Shown here: one piece after another, positions 51,482 to 61,277 of the stretch
Layout: each line of letters starts with the position of its first letter
How positions within the stretch are numbered: position 1 is the stretch's first letter
Source: Klebsiella grimontii
GTDB lineage: Bacteria; Pseudomonadota; Gammaproteobacteria; Enterobacterales; Enterobacteriaceae
NCBI RefSeq assembly: GCF_900200035.1
Contig: NZ_FZTC01000052.1
Span: 124,001-188,000, forward strand
Direction: 5' to 3'
DNA length: 64,000 nt
Translations under genes and position numbers: made by a program
The notes under the pieces: model-generated
Database searches by the model: none
The model's input: only the letters and a program-made list of their open reading frames with translations
Told to the model about the DNA's origin: nothing

Positions 51482-52630
51482 ATGCTGACCTCTTTTAACG
51501 TTTTAACGCCGGGCAATATCCGCTTTGGGCGCGGCCTTACTTGTAGCGCTGCGCCCTGGCTCGCCGGACGTTGCGCACAGATACTGCTGGTTCACGGCGC
51601 CAGCCTGACGCGCGCAGAGTTTTTGTTAAGCGAACTCCACGCGCGCCAGCTGCACGTCACTACGCTCTCTATCGCCCATGAACCCAGCCTGCAGGACATT
51701 GAACGGGGCGTTCGTCTGGCGCAGGAAAAAGGCGTCGGGGCGGTGGTCAGCCTCGGCGGCGGCGCGGTCATTGATGCGGGCAAAGCCATTGCGGCGCTGG
51801 TGCCCGCTCAGGGACCCGCGATTGAATATCTGGAAGTGGTGGGCACCGGGCGCCTGTTAGAGGCCAATCCGCTGCCGTTCGTCGCCATTCCCACCACGGC
51901 CGGTACCGGGGCGGAAGTCACAAAGAACGCGGTGATCAACGTCCCTGAACAGCAGCGTAAAGTCAGCCTGCGCGATGACCGCATGCTGCCGGATCTGGCG
52001 ATTATCGACCCGTCGCTCACCGACAACGCGCCGCGCGCGGTGACCTTAGCCTCCGGTCTCGACGCCATCACCCAGGTGATTGAGCCGTGGCTGTGCGCCC
52101 GCGCCAATCCGTTTACCGACGCGCTCTGCCGGGAGGCGATCCCGCGCGGCATCAAAGCGCTCAGAACGCTGATGGTAAAAGAGTGCCCGGATAGCCGCGA
52201 TGAGATGGCATGGGTCAGCCTGTGCGGCGGACTGGCGTTAGCCAACGCCGGCCTCGGCGTGATTCACGGTCTGGCAGGCCCCTTAGGCGGTCTGAGCAAC
52301 GCCGCCCACGGCGCGCTTTGCGGCAGCCTGCTTCCCTTCGGCCTGGCGCTCAATGAAACCCAGGTTAGCGACGAAAAAATCCGCCAGCGCTTTGTCGACG
52401 TACGCCAGTGGCTGGCGGCGGGGCTGGACGTCGACCCGAACAACGCCTGGGAGAGCCTGCGCGAGTGGAGCCAGCGCGCCGGGCTGGGCAACCTGCGCGA
52501 GCTCGGCGTCCCCCGCGAAGCGCTGGAACCCGCGGCCCTCGCCGCCAGCAGTTCATCATCGATGAAGGCTAACCCGGTCATGCTGACCAGCGAGCAACTG
52601 CTGGAGATGCTGGAAGCCGCGTGGGAGTAA
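51482..52630 (+). CDS. Iron-containing alcohol dehydrogenase family protein
   Basis: A 382-residue NAD(P)-dependent group III alcohol dehydrogenase-fold protein. The nucleotide motif is SLGGGAVIDAGKAI (about 97). Of the usual Asp/His/His/His metal ligands, the Asp (SGLDAITQVIE) and two His (VIHGLAG and AAHGALCG) are present, but the His four residues after the Asp is Gln. I chose the ATG at 51482 (MLTSFNVLTPG) because earlier in-frame Met codons lie in or near the divergent GST gene. Substrate unknown. Confidence 0.85.
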   Translation: MLTSFNVLTPGNIRFGRGLTCSAAPWLAGRCAQILLVHGASLTRAEFLLSELHARQLHVTTLSIAHEPSLQDIERGVRLAQEKGVGAVVSLGGGAVIDAGKAIAALVPAQGPAIEYLEVVGTGRLLEANPLPFVAIPTTAGTGAEVTKNAVINVPEQQRKVSLRDDRMLPDLAIIDPSLTDNAPRAVTLASGLDAITQVIEPWLCARANPFTDALCREAIPRGIKALRTLMVKECPDSRDEMAWVSLCGGLALANAGLGVIHGLAGPLGGLSNAAHGALCGSLLPFGLALNETQVSDEKIRQRFVDVRQWLAAGLDVDPNNAWESLREWSQRAGLGNLRELGVPREALEPAALAASSSSSMKANPVMLTSEQLLEMLEAAWE

Positions 52631-52896
52631 TGGCTTTATTGCTAAAGCGCCCGGAAATTTAGATTTTGTTGCAAAACGAAATCTCCGAATTTTTTGGCGC
52701 AATACGAAGCGGTTAAAATGGTTTTAATGCGCCAGGTCAAATAGTTAAAGCAGAAACCTCGAGCTGAAGGCGTAGAACAAAGCGTGATCTACCGCACACT
52801 TCTCTTTTCGTTTCCCGCTGCGAATGTCTAAGCTTAATAGACAGGTCGGGCGCGCCCGGCATCCTCTACTGACGCAATCCGGAGGTCCGTACCACT
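52631..52896. other. treF upstream region
   Basis: This 266 bp gap contains the treF promoter. In E. coli treF is weakly induced by high osmolarity through sigma-S; no clear promoter motif can be assigned here. A good GGAGG sits 9 bases upstream of treF. No gene is seen. Confidence 0.4.
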
Positions 52897-54549
52897 ATGT
52901 TCAGCCAGAAATTACGCAACGTTGATGACGATGAGCTCAGGATCGAAAACGATCCGTGCTACGAAGCCGATCCGTATGAGTTAAAGCTGGATGAAATGTT
53001 CGACGCCGAACCCGAACCGGAGATCATTGAAGGGCTGCCCGCCTCGGATGCCCTGACCCCTGCCGATCGCTATCTGGAACTGTTCGCTCACGTCCAGAAG
53101 TCACGCATTTTCGCCGATAGCAAAACCTTCCCTGACTGCGCGCCGAAGCAGGACCCGCTGGATATTTTGATTCACTACCGTCGCGTAAGGCGCACTCCCG
53201 GATTCGATCTCCGCCAGTTCGTTGAAGATCACTTTTGGCTGCCGGATAGCCGCGCCGAGGATTACGTCTCCGATCCTAATCGATCGTTAAAAGAGCATAT
53301 TGATAACCTGTGGCCCGTGCTGACCCGCGAGCCGCAGGATCATATTCCCTGGTCGTCGCTGCTGGCGCTGCCGCAGTCATATATCGTTCCCGGCGGCCGT
53401 TTTAGCGAAACCTACTACTGGGATTCCTACTTCACCATGCTCGGGCTGGCGGAAAGCGGCCGCGAAGATCTGCTGAAGTGCATGGCCGACAACTTCGCGT
53501 GGATGATTGAAATCTACGGCCATATTCCCAACGGCAACCGCACTTATTATCTCAGCCGCTCGCAGCCCCCGGTCTTTGCATTGATGGTTGAACTGTTTGA
53601 AGAAGATGGCGTCCGCGGCGCTAAACGGTACCTTGACCATCTGCAGATGGAGTACAGCTTCTGGATGGACGGCGCGGAATCGCTGATCCCCAATCAGGCC
53701 TACCGCCACGTGGTGCGTATGCCGGACGGCTCGCTGCTAAACCGCTACTGGGACGATCGCGATACGCCGCGCGATGAGTCATGGCGGGAAGATGTCGAAA
53801 CGGCAAAACACTCCGGCCGCCCGCCGAACGAGGTCTATCGCGACCTGCGCGCCGGAGCGGAATCCGGCTGGGATTACTCCAGCCGCTGGCTGCGCGATAT
53901 CACCCGGCTGGCGAGCATCCGTACCACCCAGTTTATCCCCATCGATTTGAACGCCTTCCTGTTCAAGCTGGAGAACACCATCGCCAACCTCTCCGGCCTC
54001 AAGGGCGATCGGGAAACAGAGGCCGCGTTTCGCCAGAAGGCCAGCGACCGCCGGGCGGCGGTGACCCGCTATCTGTGGGATGACGAGAGCGGCTGTTTTC
54101 GCGATTACGACTGGCGCCGCGAGCAGCTGGCGCTGTTTTCCGCCGCCAGCATCGTCGCGCTCTACGTCGGCATGGCGACCCATGAACAGGCCGACAGGCT
54201 CGCCGACGCGGTACGCGCCCGCCTGCTCACTCCGGGCGGTATTATGGCGACCGAATATGAAAGCGGCGAACAGTGGGATAAACCCAACGGCTGGGCGCCG
54301 CTGCAGTGGATGGCGGTACAGGGTTTTAAAATGTACGGCCAGGATCCGCTCGGCGATGAGATAGCGCAGAGCTGGCTGCAAACGGTGAATCATTACTATA
54401 AACAGCACTACAAGCTGATTGAAAAGTACCATATCGCCAGCGCCACGCCCCACGAAGGCGGAGGGGGTGAATATCCCCTCCAGGACGGCTTCGGCTGGAC
54501 CAACGGCGTGGTGCGCCGGCTTATCGGCCTGTACGGCGAGCCGTTGTAA
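52897..54549 (+). CDS. treF: TreF, cytoplasmic trehalase
   Basis: A 550-residue GH37 enzyme that splits trehalose into two glucose molecules in the cytoplasm. Both trehalase signatures are clear: [15 protein letters not shown] near residue 165 and [13 protein letters not shown] near 455, with a [18 protein letters not shown] glycine-rich end. There is no signal peptide, and an acidic N-terminal extension is present, separating it from periplasmic TreA. Confidence 0.97.
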   Translation: MFSQKLRNVDDDELRIENDPCYEADPYELKLDEMFDAEPEPEIIEGLPASDALTPADRYLELFAHVQKSRIFADSKTFPDCAPKQDPLDILIHYRRVRRTPGFDLRQFVEDHFWLPDSRAEDYVSDPNRSLKEHIDNLWPVLTREPQDHIPWSSLLALPQSYIVPGGRFSETYYWDSYFTMLGLAESGREDLLKCMADNFAWMIEIYGHIPNGNRTYYLSRSQPPVFALMVELFEEDGVRGAKRYLDHLQMEYSFWMDGAESLIPNQAYRHVVRMPDGSLLNRYWDDRDTPRDESWREDVETAKHSGRPPNEVYRDLRAGAESGWDYSSRWLRDITRLASIRTTQFIPIDLNAFLFKLENTIANLSGLKGDRETEAAFRQKASDRRAAVTRYLWDDESGCFRDYDWRREQLALFSAASIVALYVGMATHEQADRLADAVRARLLTPGGIMATEYESGEQWDKPNGWAPLQWMAVQGFKMYGQDPLGDEIAQSWLQTVNHYYKQHYKLIEKYHIASATPHEGGGGEYPLQDGFGWTNGVVRRLIGLYGEPL

Positions 54550-54617
54550 AAGCGCGCTATTCCCGGGGTCGATGTCCTGCTATGTTCATGGCATCGACTT
54601 TCGCCGGAACTCTTGCC

Positions 54618-55145
54618 ATGCCTGAACTGGTTACCCCACGCCTGCGCTGCTCGCCGCTGCAGCTTGACGACTGGCCCTTTTTTCTCAGCCTACAGCAAGA
54701 CCCCCAGGTCATGCTCTACGTCGCGGATCCTCGCCCGGTAGCGGAAATTCGCGATGCTTTTGATTCGCGGCTTCCCGCGTGGTCGCCGGGGGCGCCCCAC
54801 TGGCTGTGCCTGGTGGTACGCGACCGCTATACCCACGCCCCCCTTGGCCTCACCGGTTATCATCACCATGCCCCCGACAGCGCTGAAGCGGGTTTTCTGT
54901 TCGCTCCCCATGCACAGGGCAAGGGTTACGGCTATGAATCTCTGCGCGCGCTATGCGATTACGCCTTCTCCACGGGCGGCATCCGGCGGCTTACGGCAAC
55001 CGTCACCGCGGGCAACCTGGCATCCAAAAATCTGCTCCAGAAGGTGGGTTTTCACCAGGAAGGCGAGCTACGCGAATGCTACTGGCTCAACGGTCGCTGG
55101 CACAACGATTGGCTTTTTGGCCTGCTGCGCCGCGATTACAACTAG
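54618..55145 (+). CDS. GNAT acetyltransferase (RimJ/RimL-like)
   Basis: A 175-residue N-acetyltransferase of the Acetyltransf_3 type. It starts with the family-like MPELVTPRLRCSPLQLDDWP. The acetyl-CoA motif A is FLFAPHAQGKGYGYESLRAL (about 94-113) and motif B includes VTAGNLASKNLLQKVGF. I chose the ATG at 54618 (GGAAC 8 bases upstream); another in-frame ATG lies 12 codons earlier. Target unknown. Confidence 0.87.
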   Translation: MPELVTPRLRCSPLQLDDWPFFLSLQQDPQVMLYVADPRPVAEIRDAFDSRLPAWSPGAPHWLCLVVRDRYTHAPLGLTGYHHHAPDSAEAGFLFAPHAQGKGYGYESLRALCDYAFSTGGIRRLTATVTAGNLASKNLLQKVGFHQEGELRECYWLNGRWHNDWLFGLLRRDYN

Positions 55146-55220
55146 CCTGGGCCATCTGGCGAATAGGGGGCGACGAGCTTTTCCTCTACACTGCAGGCCG
55201 ACAACAGAGGAAGGCAATAA

Positions 55221-55649
55221 ATGTCCCCAACGATACCGCCGCTAAGCCTGCAGGGCCTTGAGTTTATTAAGCGCGCCCAGGGATTAGCGCTCGTCCCCTA
55301 TCGGGACGAAAGCGGCCTGCGCGTGATTGGCTACGGCCATGTTCTCAACGACTATGAAACGTTCAGCCACTTCACGCGCGAGGTCGCGGAGACCTTACTT
55401 ACTGTGGATCTACTGCAATGCCAGCGCGAGCTTAAGCGCAGCCTGCGGGTTACGCTTAATCAAGCGCAATATGATGCGCTGGTCTCTTTAGCCTTTAGCT
55501 GCGGGGCGGCGTCTCCGGCGCTTAATATTGTTTTGACCCATCTTAACCATCAGCGGTTCGCTGAAGCGTTGAACGCATGGGGAAATATTCGCAGCGGCCG
55601 CGAACAGCGGCGCGAAGAGTGCGCACGATTCAAAGCCTGCACCGATTAA
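55221..55649 (+). CDS. GH24 lysozyme-like protein with altered catalytic residues
   Basis: A 142-residue protein matching T4/P1-type lysozymes throughout: GLEFIKRAQGLALVPYRDES then IGYGH near the N-terminus, and REQRREECARF at the C-terminus. Aligned to the T4 catalytic triad E11/D20/T26, the residues here are Q20, D29 and V35, so the catalytic Glu and Thr are both replaced. There is no signal peptide and no neighbouring holin or phage gene. The ribosome binding site is GAGGAAGG. The gene overlaps convergent yhjB by 4 bp. Confidence 0.85.
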   Translation: MSPTIPPLSLQGLEFIKRAQGLALVPYRDESGLRVIGYGHVLNDYETFSHFTREVAETLLTVDLLQCQRELKRSLRVTLNQAQYDALVSLAFSCGAASPALNIVLTHLNHQRFAEALNAWGNIRSGREQRREECARFKACTD

Positions 55650-56254
55650 GTTTCGCTAATGCTATTAAAAATCATCGCCGCCTGGGTACGATTCTTCACG
55701 TTAAGCCGGCGATAGAGCGACTCAAGATGGGCCTTTACCGTGCCGACGCTAATATTTAACGTACGGCTAATCTCTTTATTTGAATCACCGGCGGCCAGCA
55801 GTTGTAAAACCTCACGCTGGCGCTGGCTTAAATGAACCCATTTATTATCCCGCGCTTCCGCCGTCATTAGCCAATCGCCCGGTAGACGGAGCAGTCCCAA
55901 CAGGACGCTGTTGATCGCCTGAGCGAAAGTTTGCAAACCTTCCTCGCGTTGCACGATGCCCCGCACATTGTAAGGCAGCGCGCGCTGTAGCCAGCTCTTA
56001 TTATTGTCAGAAACAGTCAGCAGTACCTGAGATTGCGGGAAGCGAAGCTGTTTTTCCTGCAACAACCAACAACAAAACTCGCTGTGCATATCACCATCCA
56101 GAATGAGCAGCGCGTCAGGGTGCGCCGTCAGCATCTGCCAGAGCTGTTCAGGCTGACAGGTGCCAAAAAGATCAATTTCGGGAATGTATTGCTGAAGGCC
56201 AATTTTCATGCCATGAATAAATATCGACTGCCTGTCAAACATGATTACCTGCAT
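55646..56254 (-). CDS. yhjB: YhjB, LuxR-type response regulator-like protein
   Basis: A 202-residue regulator. The receiver-like N-terminal half (MQVIMFDRQSIFIHGMKIG) keeps D53 in LILDGDMHSEF, with a non-standard surrounding. The C-terminal LuxR/FixJ helix-turn-helix is LSQRQREVLQLLAAGDSNKE with GTVKAHLESLYRRL. It matches E. coli YhjB, whose function is unknown, and lies downstream of treF as in E. coli. Confidence 0.93.
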   Translation of the reverse strand: MQVIMFDRQSIFIHGMKIGLQQYIPEIDLFGTCQPEQLWQMLTAHPDALLILDGDMHSEFCCWLLQEKQLRFPQSQVLLTVSDNNKSWLQRALPYNVRGIVQREEGLQTFAQAINSVLLGLLRLPGDWLMTAEARDNKWVHLSQRQREVLQLLAAGDSNKEISRTLNISVGTVKAHLESLYRRLNVKNRTQAAMIFNSISET

Positions 56255-56613
56255 GGATTTATCTCCATCAAAGAAATGCCCGATTTAATCAGGGGGAGGG
56301 GAATATCAGCAAGTAAAATAAGCGCTCGCTGTTTGGCCCGGGGCATTTTACCGATAGAGAGAATTAACTAAATATCATAACAATGAATAGTTACAGGCCT
56401 TGTTGATACCATTACTCATTCACAATAATTATTACACTTAAATTAAGGAAATCCTTAATTACCGGGCAAGAAAAGAATAAACACAATATTAATTTTTCTA
56501 TTTTAAACGAACCCGGAAACGCAGGCGATGGCAAAATCAGGAATGTATGTTACGGAGTAAGAAAACGCATGAAATGCGCGTTGCCCCGCCATCATCGATG
56601 GCGGGGCGCTCGA
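56255..56613. other. AT-rich gap between yhjB and the SDR gene
   Basis: About 360 bp with no gene seen; it carries the yhjB promoter. A perfect 10 bp stem (GCCCCGCCAT at 56583-56592 with ATGGCGGGGC at 56598-56607) lies 7 bp after the SDR stop and probably ends that transcript, though no T-run follows on the minus strand. The markedly low GC of 56390-56520 stands out from its neighbours. Confidence 0.6.
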
Positions 56614-57372
56614 TCACAAAAACATCCCGCCTGACACTTCTACGCGCTGGGCGTTCATCCAGCGCAAGTCATCGCTCAGTAGCGCGGCGATGGCATCGCC
56701 AATATCATCCGGAAGCCCTACTCTTCCCAGCGCCGTTTGCGCGGCAATATGCTGATTCACCTGAGCGTTATCCCTTACGACGCCGCCGCCAAAATCGGTT
56801 TCAATCGCGCCAGGCGCGATGATATTGACCGAAATTCCGCGTGCCCCTAGCTCCTTCGCCTGATAGCGCGTCAGCACCTCCATCGCGCCTTTCATTGAGG
56901 CATAGGCCGCGTAGCCCGGCAGAGCAAAACGCGCCAGCCCGCTGGAAACATTGAGGATCCGCCCCCCGTCCTGCAATAACGGCAGCAGGCGTTGGGTGAG
57001 GAAGAACGGCCCCTTAAACTGGATGTTCATTAATTCATCAAACTGCGCTTCGCTGGTTTCAGCAAAAGGAATATTCAGACCGATTCCGGCATTGTTCAAT
57101 AAATAGTCGAAGGTATCCCGTTTCCAGCGCTCCTGCAGCACCTCCGCCACCTGCTGAGCAAAAGCGTCGAAACTGCCGACATCACCGACGTTTAACGGTA
57201 ATGCCGCGGCTTTCACGCCCGTTCGCTCAATTTCAGCCACCACGTCCAGCGCAGCCTGCTGGTTGCTGCGCCAGGTCAGAATAATATCAGTTCCCTTCGC
57301 AGCCAGCTTCAATGCGGCGTTTTTTCCCAATCCACGGCTGCCGCCGGTGACTAAAGCGATACGTTGTATCAT
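56614..57372 (-). CDS. Short-chain dehydrogenase/reductase (SDR)
   Basis: A 252-residue classical SDR. The NAD(P) motif is TGGSRGLGKNAAL, the NAG motif is NNAGIGLNIPF, the catalytic Ser is in ILNVSSGLARFAL and Tyr/Lys is in YAAYASMKGAME. The TWRSNQQ segment after strand 2 with its Arg suggests NADPH preference. I chose the ATG at 57372 (MIQRIALVTGG). It is divergent from yhjC, a common LysR/SDR layout, and is absent at this place in E. coli. Substrate unknown. Confidence 0.9.
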   Translation of the reverse strand: MIQRIALVTGGSRGLGKNAALKLAAKGTDIILTWRSNQQAALDVVAEIERTGVKAAALPLNVGDVGSFDAFAQQVAEVLQERWKRDTFDYLLNNAGIGLNIPFAETSEAQFDELMNIQFKGPFFLTQRLLPLLQDGGRILNVSSGLARFALPGYAAYASMKGAMEVLTRYQAKELGARGISVNIIAPGAIETDFGGGVVRDNAQVNQHIAAQTALGRVGLPDDIGDAIAALLSDDLRWMNAQRVEVSGGMFL

Positions 57373-57491
57373 CAGAAAACCCCTTCTCGGTTGCATTTGC
57401 AGAGTTAAAGAGCTTATTAGCTGCTATAAAAACAATAAATATGGCAAATTACGTTTTACTGTTTCCCGAAGAACAACAATAGGCCGCCGGG

Positions 57492-58391
57492 ATGGATAAA
57501 ATTCACGCAATGCAGCTGTTCATTAGGGTAGCGGAGCTGGAAAGTTTTTCCCGCGCCGCCGACACCCTTGGCCTGCCGAAAGGGAGCGTATCGCGCCAGA
57601 TTCAGGCGCTCGAGAGCCACCTTGGCGCTCGCCTGCTGCACCGCACGACCCGCCGGGTGCAGCTGACCCAGGACGGCATGGTCTACTACGAACGCGCCAG
57701 AGACCTGCTGAGCAATCTTGAGGAGCTCGACGGTATGTTTCAGCTCGACCCCTCCAGCATCAGCGGGCGTCTGCGGGTTGATATGCCCGTCGCAGTGGCG
57801 AAAAAGCTGGTCATTCCGCAGCTGCCGGCGTTTTTGCAGCAGTATCCGGGCATCGAACTGGAGCTCAGCAGCAGCGATCGGTTAGTCGACGTGGTCCGCG
57901 AGGGCTTTGACTGCGTGGTGCGCGTCGGTACGCTGAAAGATTCCGGGCTGATCGCGCGGCCGCTAGGCAAGCTCACGCAAATTAACTGCGCCAGTCCGCA
58001 GTACCTGACGCGCTTTGGCTATCCGCAGTCGCTGGACGATCTCGCGGATCATGCGCTGATCCACTACGCCAGCAATCTGGGCGTTCGTCCGCTCGGATTT
58101 GAAGTGGTCAGCGATGGCGCGGTTCGCTGGGTTAAAGCGGGCGGCGTGCTTACGGTCAATAGTACCGAGACCTATCAGGCGTCGTGTCTGGCCGGACTGG
58201 GGATTATTCAGGTTCCACGGATAGGCGTTCGCGAAATGCTGCGCACCGGCGAACTGATCGAAATTCTTCCCCACTACCGCGCCGAACCGCTGCCGGTGTC
58301 GCTCATTTACCCGCACCGGCGTAATCTCTCGCGGCGGGTACATCTGTTTATGGAGTGGCTCGGCGGGATGATGAAAAACTATGTTGATTAG
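57492..58391 (+). CDS. yhjC: YhjC, LysR-family transcriptional regulator
   Basis: A 299-residue LysR-type protein with N-terminal helix-turn-helix (MQLFIRVAELESFSRAADTL, GSVSRQIQALESHLG) and a LysR substrate-binding domain. It resembles E. coli YhjC along its length, including the ending of the FMEWLGGMMK type. It lies between yhjB and yhjD as in E. coli, but with a divergent SDR gene inserted that it may regulate. The shared promoter gap is 119 bp. Confidence 0.92.
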   Translation: MDKIHAMQLFIRVAELESFSRAADTLGLPKGSVSRQIQALESHLGARLLHRTTRRVQLTQDGMVYYERARDLLSNLEELDGMFQLDPSSISGRLRVDMPVAVAKKLVIPQLPAFLQQYPGIELELSSSDRLVDVVREGFDCVVRVGTLKDSGLIARPLGKLTQINCASPQYLTRFGYPQSLDDLADHALIHYASNLGVRPLGFEVVSDGAVRWVKAGGVLTVNSTETYQASCLAGLGIIQVPRIGVREMLRTGELIEILPHYRAEPLPVSLIYPHRRNLSRRVHLFMEWLGGMMKNYVD

Positions 58392-58641
58392 TCCGCATGA
58401 TGAAAAATCCGTATTTGAGAGGGTGCCGATATTTTCTGCCGGATGGCGGGTGAGGCCTGAATAAGAATAAAAAATCAACTATATCATTGCATTATCAACT
58501 TCCCGCAGGCCTGGACAATGGCAGAAGAGCGCGCTTCAACCGCTCTCGGATTCATAGACCCGATGGCCCCGGTACGCCTTATCCGCGATTTTACGTATAT
58601 AATTTTGATGAATACCGCTGTAAAAAAGGAAGAAATAATTT

Positions 58642-59673
58642 ATGACGCCGGAAAACGACGCTCAACGCCCAACCGAGGATCCGGGCCAGCAGCCGGATAA
58701 AAACAAAAGCGCGATGGCTGCGATAAACGACTCTACCGTGGCGAAAAAAGCCAACCAGGCGCTGAAAAGCGTCACCGGAACGGCGGAAAAAGTTCAGCGT
58801 AACCATATGGTCGCCCATATCATCCGCGCCGCGGAGCGCTTTAACGACAGGCTGGGTAATCAGTTTGGCGCGGCAATCACCTACTTCTCGTTTTTATCGA
58901 TGATCCCGATCCTGATGGTCTCTTTTGCGGCCGCCGGTTTTGTTCTCGCCTCGCATCCCACGCTGCTACAGGACATCTTCGATAAAATCCTGCTGAACGT
59001 TAGCGACCCGACGCTGGCGGCAACGCTGAAAAATACCATCAATACCGCCGTACAGCAGCGTACCGCCGTCGGTATCGTCGGCCTGCTGGTGGCGCTCTAC
59101 TCCGGCATTAACTGGATGGGCAACCTGCGTGAGGCCATCCGCGCCCAGTCGCGCGACGTCTGGGAGCGCACGCCGCAGGATCAGGAGAAAATCTGGGTCA
59201 AATATTTCCGCGACTTTATCTCGCTGATCGGCCTGCTGGTGGCGCTGGTCATTACCTTGTCGATCACCTCCATCGCCGGCTCGGCCCAGCAGATGATTAT
59301 CTCGGCGCTTTACCTTGATTACATTGAGTGGCTGAAACCGGCGTGGCGGCTGATTGGCCTGGCGATTTCCATCTTCGCTAACTATCTGCTGTTTTTCTGG
59401 ATTTTCTGGCGGCTCCCGCGCCACCGCCCTCGCCGCAAGGCGCTGATTCGCGGCACTCTGATTGCGGCCGTCGGCTTTGAGATAATCAAAATCATCATGA
59501 CCTGGACGCTGCCGGCGCTGGTGAAATCCCCCTCCGGGGCGGCGTTCGGCTCGGTGTTGGGGATAATGGCCTTCTTTTATTTCTTTGCCCGCCTGACGCT
59601 GTTCTGCGCCGCATGGATTGCCACCGCCGAATATAAAGACGACCGCCGGATGCCGGGTAAAGCCCACGACTAA
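58642..59673 (+). CDS. yhjD: YhjD, YihY-family inner membrane protein
   Basis: A 343-residue membrane protein of the YihY/virulence factor BrkB family with a hydrophilic 65-residue N-terminus and six helices. The conserved segment FGAAITYFSFLSMIPILMVS starts the membrane domain. In E. coli, YhjD variants can bypass the need for normal Kdo-lipid A export, but its physiological function is unsettled. The E. coli protein is slightly shorter. Confidence 0.94.
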   Translation: MTPENDAQRPTEDPGQQPDKNKSAMAAINDSTVAKKANQALKSVTGTAEKVQRNHMVAHIIRAAERFNDRLGNQFGAAITYFSFLSMIPILMVSFAAAGFVLASHPTLLQDIFDKILLNVSDPTLAATLKNTINTAVQQRTAVGIVGLLVALYSGINWMGNLREAIRAQSRDVWERTPQDQEKIWVKYFRDFISLIGLLVALVITLSITSIAGSAQQMIISALYLDYIEWLKPAWRLIGLAISIFANYLLFFWIFWRLPRHRPRRKALIRGTLIAAVGFEIIKIIMTWTLPALVKSPSGAAFGSVLGIMAFFYFFARLTLFCAAWIATAEYKDDRRMPGKAHD

Positions 59674-59680
59674 ATCATTA

Positions 59681-59714
59681 TTGGGCTGAATAAAAGACGC
59701 AAAATTCAGCCCAA
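59681..59714 (+). terminator. Long inverted repeat after yhjD
   Basis: TTGGGCTGAAT (59681-59691) and ATTCAGCCCAA (59704-59714) form a perfect 11 bp stem, 7 bp after the yhjD stop. No T-run follows, so it may be a transcript-stabilising or Rho-assisted end rather than a standard intrinsic terminator. Confidence 0.65.
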
Positions 59715-59943
59715 CCTGGCATTTCAGCATATAAATCCAACGTGTAACTTTTATTTAACCTAAACCTGGTTTTATTGACCATTATTTGAATTATGTGAAG
59801 CATTTCATAGAAGTTATTTTTCTGGCACAGAAATTATTCACTTTTTGCCTATTTTTTAACCTCCCCCACCCCTTGTTACAGATTGAAATGTCCCCAAGGC
59901 TGTGGCTATATGGCCTTTCGTTCGCAAAAAATAAGAAAGATCT

Positions 59944-61266
59944 ATGCAAGCCACAGCCACCACACTCGACAACGCGCAGGACACCGTTCCGGTTAACTCA
60001 CGCAATAAAGTCGTCGTCGCCTCACTCATTGGCACCGCCATCGAGTTCTTCGACTTCTATATCTACGCCACCGCGGCAGTTATTGTATTTCCACATATAT
60101 TCTTCCCGCAGGGCGATCCCGCCGCCGCGACGCTACAATCGCTGGCCACCTTCGCTATCGCCTTTATCGCCCGCCCTATCGGCTCCGCGGTATTTGGCCA
60201 CTTCGGCGACCGCGTAGGCCGTAAAACGACTCTGGTGGCCTCGCTGCTGACGATGGGGATCTCTACCGTGGTTATCGGTCTGCTGCCCGGCTATGAAACC
60301 ATTGGTATTATGGCGCCGGTGCTGCTGGCGCTGGCGCGCTTTGGCCAGGGGCTCGGCCTTGGCGGCGAATGGGGCGGCGCGGCGCTGCTGGCGACGGAAA
60401 ACGCTCCGCCGCGCAAGCGCGCGCTGTACGGCTCTTTCCCGCAGCTGGGCGCGCCGATTGGCTTCTTCTTCGCTAACGGCACCTTCCTGCTGCTCTCCTG
60501 GCTGCTGACCGACCAGCAGTTTATGGAGTGGGGCTGGCGTATGCCGTTTATCTTCTCCGCCGTGCTGGTGATTATCGGCCTGTACGTCCGCGTTTCGCTG
60601 CACGAATCGCCGGTATTCGCTAAGGTTGCCGCCGCGAAGAAACAGGTCAAAATTCCGCTGGGCACGCTGCTGACCAAACACGTCCGCGTGACGGTGCTCG
60701 GCACCTTTATCATGCTGGCGACCTACACGCTGTTTTACATCATGACCGTCTACTCCATGACCTTCAGTACCGCCGCCGCGCCGATTGGCCTCGGTTTGCC
60801 GCGTAACGAAGTGCTGTGGATGCTGATGATGGCGGTTATCGGTTTTGGCGTGATGGTGCCGGTTGCCGGCCTGCTGGCGGATGCATTCGGTCGTCGTAAG
60901 AGCATGGTGGTGATCACTACCCTGATCATTCTCTTCGCGCTGTTTGCCTTTAAACCGCTGCTTGGTTCCGGCAACCCGCTGCTGGTCTTTGCCTTCCTGC
61001 TGATTGGCCTGAGCCTGATGGGGCTGACGTTTGGCCCAATGGGCGCGCTGCTGCCGGAGCTGTTCCCGACGGAAGTTCGCTATACCGGCGCATCGTTCTC
61101 CTACAACGTCTCGTCGATCCTCGGGGCGTCCGTGGCGCCGTATATCGCCGCCTGGCTGCAGGGCAACTACGGTCTGCCTGCGGTCGGACTCTATCTGGCC
61201 GCCATGGCGGCGCTGACGATGATCGCGCTGTTGCTGACTCACGAAACGCGCCACCAGTCGCTGTAA
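59944..61266 (+). CDS. yhjE: YhjE, MFS metabolite:H+ symporter family transporter
   Basis: A 440-residue MFS transporter of the metabolite:H+ symporter group (ShiA, ProP, KgtP relatives) with 12 helices. The family start ASLIGTAIEFFDFYIYATAA and the loop 2-3 motif GHFGDRVGRKTTLV are present, and the second-half motif is GLLADAFGRRKSMV. Substrate unknown. Order yhjD-yhjE-yhjG matches E. coli. Confidence 0.95.
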   Translation: MQATATTLDNAQDTVPVNSRNKVVVASLIGTAIEFFDFYIYATAAVIVFPHIFFPQGDPAAATLQSLATFAIAFIARPIGSAVFGHFGDRVGRKTTLVASLLTMGISTVVIGLLPGYETIGIMAPVLLALARFGQGLGLGGEWGGAALLATENAPPRKRALYGSFPQLGAPIGFFFANGTFLLLSWLLTDQQFMEWGWRMPFIFSAVLVIIGLYVRVSLHESPVFAKVAAAKKQVKIPLGTLLTKHVRVTVLGTFIMLATYTLFYIMTVYSMTFSTAAAPIGLGLPRNEVLWMLMMAVIGFGVMVPVAGLLADAFGRRKSMVVITTLIILFALFAFKPLLGSGNPLLVFAFLLIGLSLMGLTFGPMGALLPELFPTEVRYTGASFSYNVSSILGASVAPYIAAWLQGNYGLPAVGLYLAAMAALTMIALLLTHETRHQSL

Positions 61267-61277
61267 TTCTCCGCCCG

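Noticed and set aside
58438-58590. Possible REP remnants upstream of yhjD (GCCGGATGGCGGG and CGATGGCCCCGG...CTTATCCGCG)
   Set aside because: Only single or degenerate arms are visible, too weak to list as repeats.
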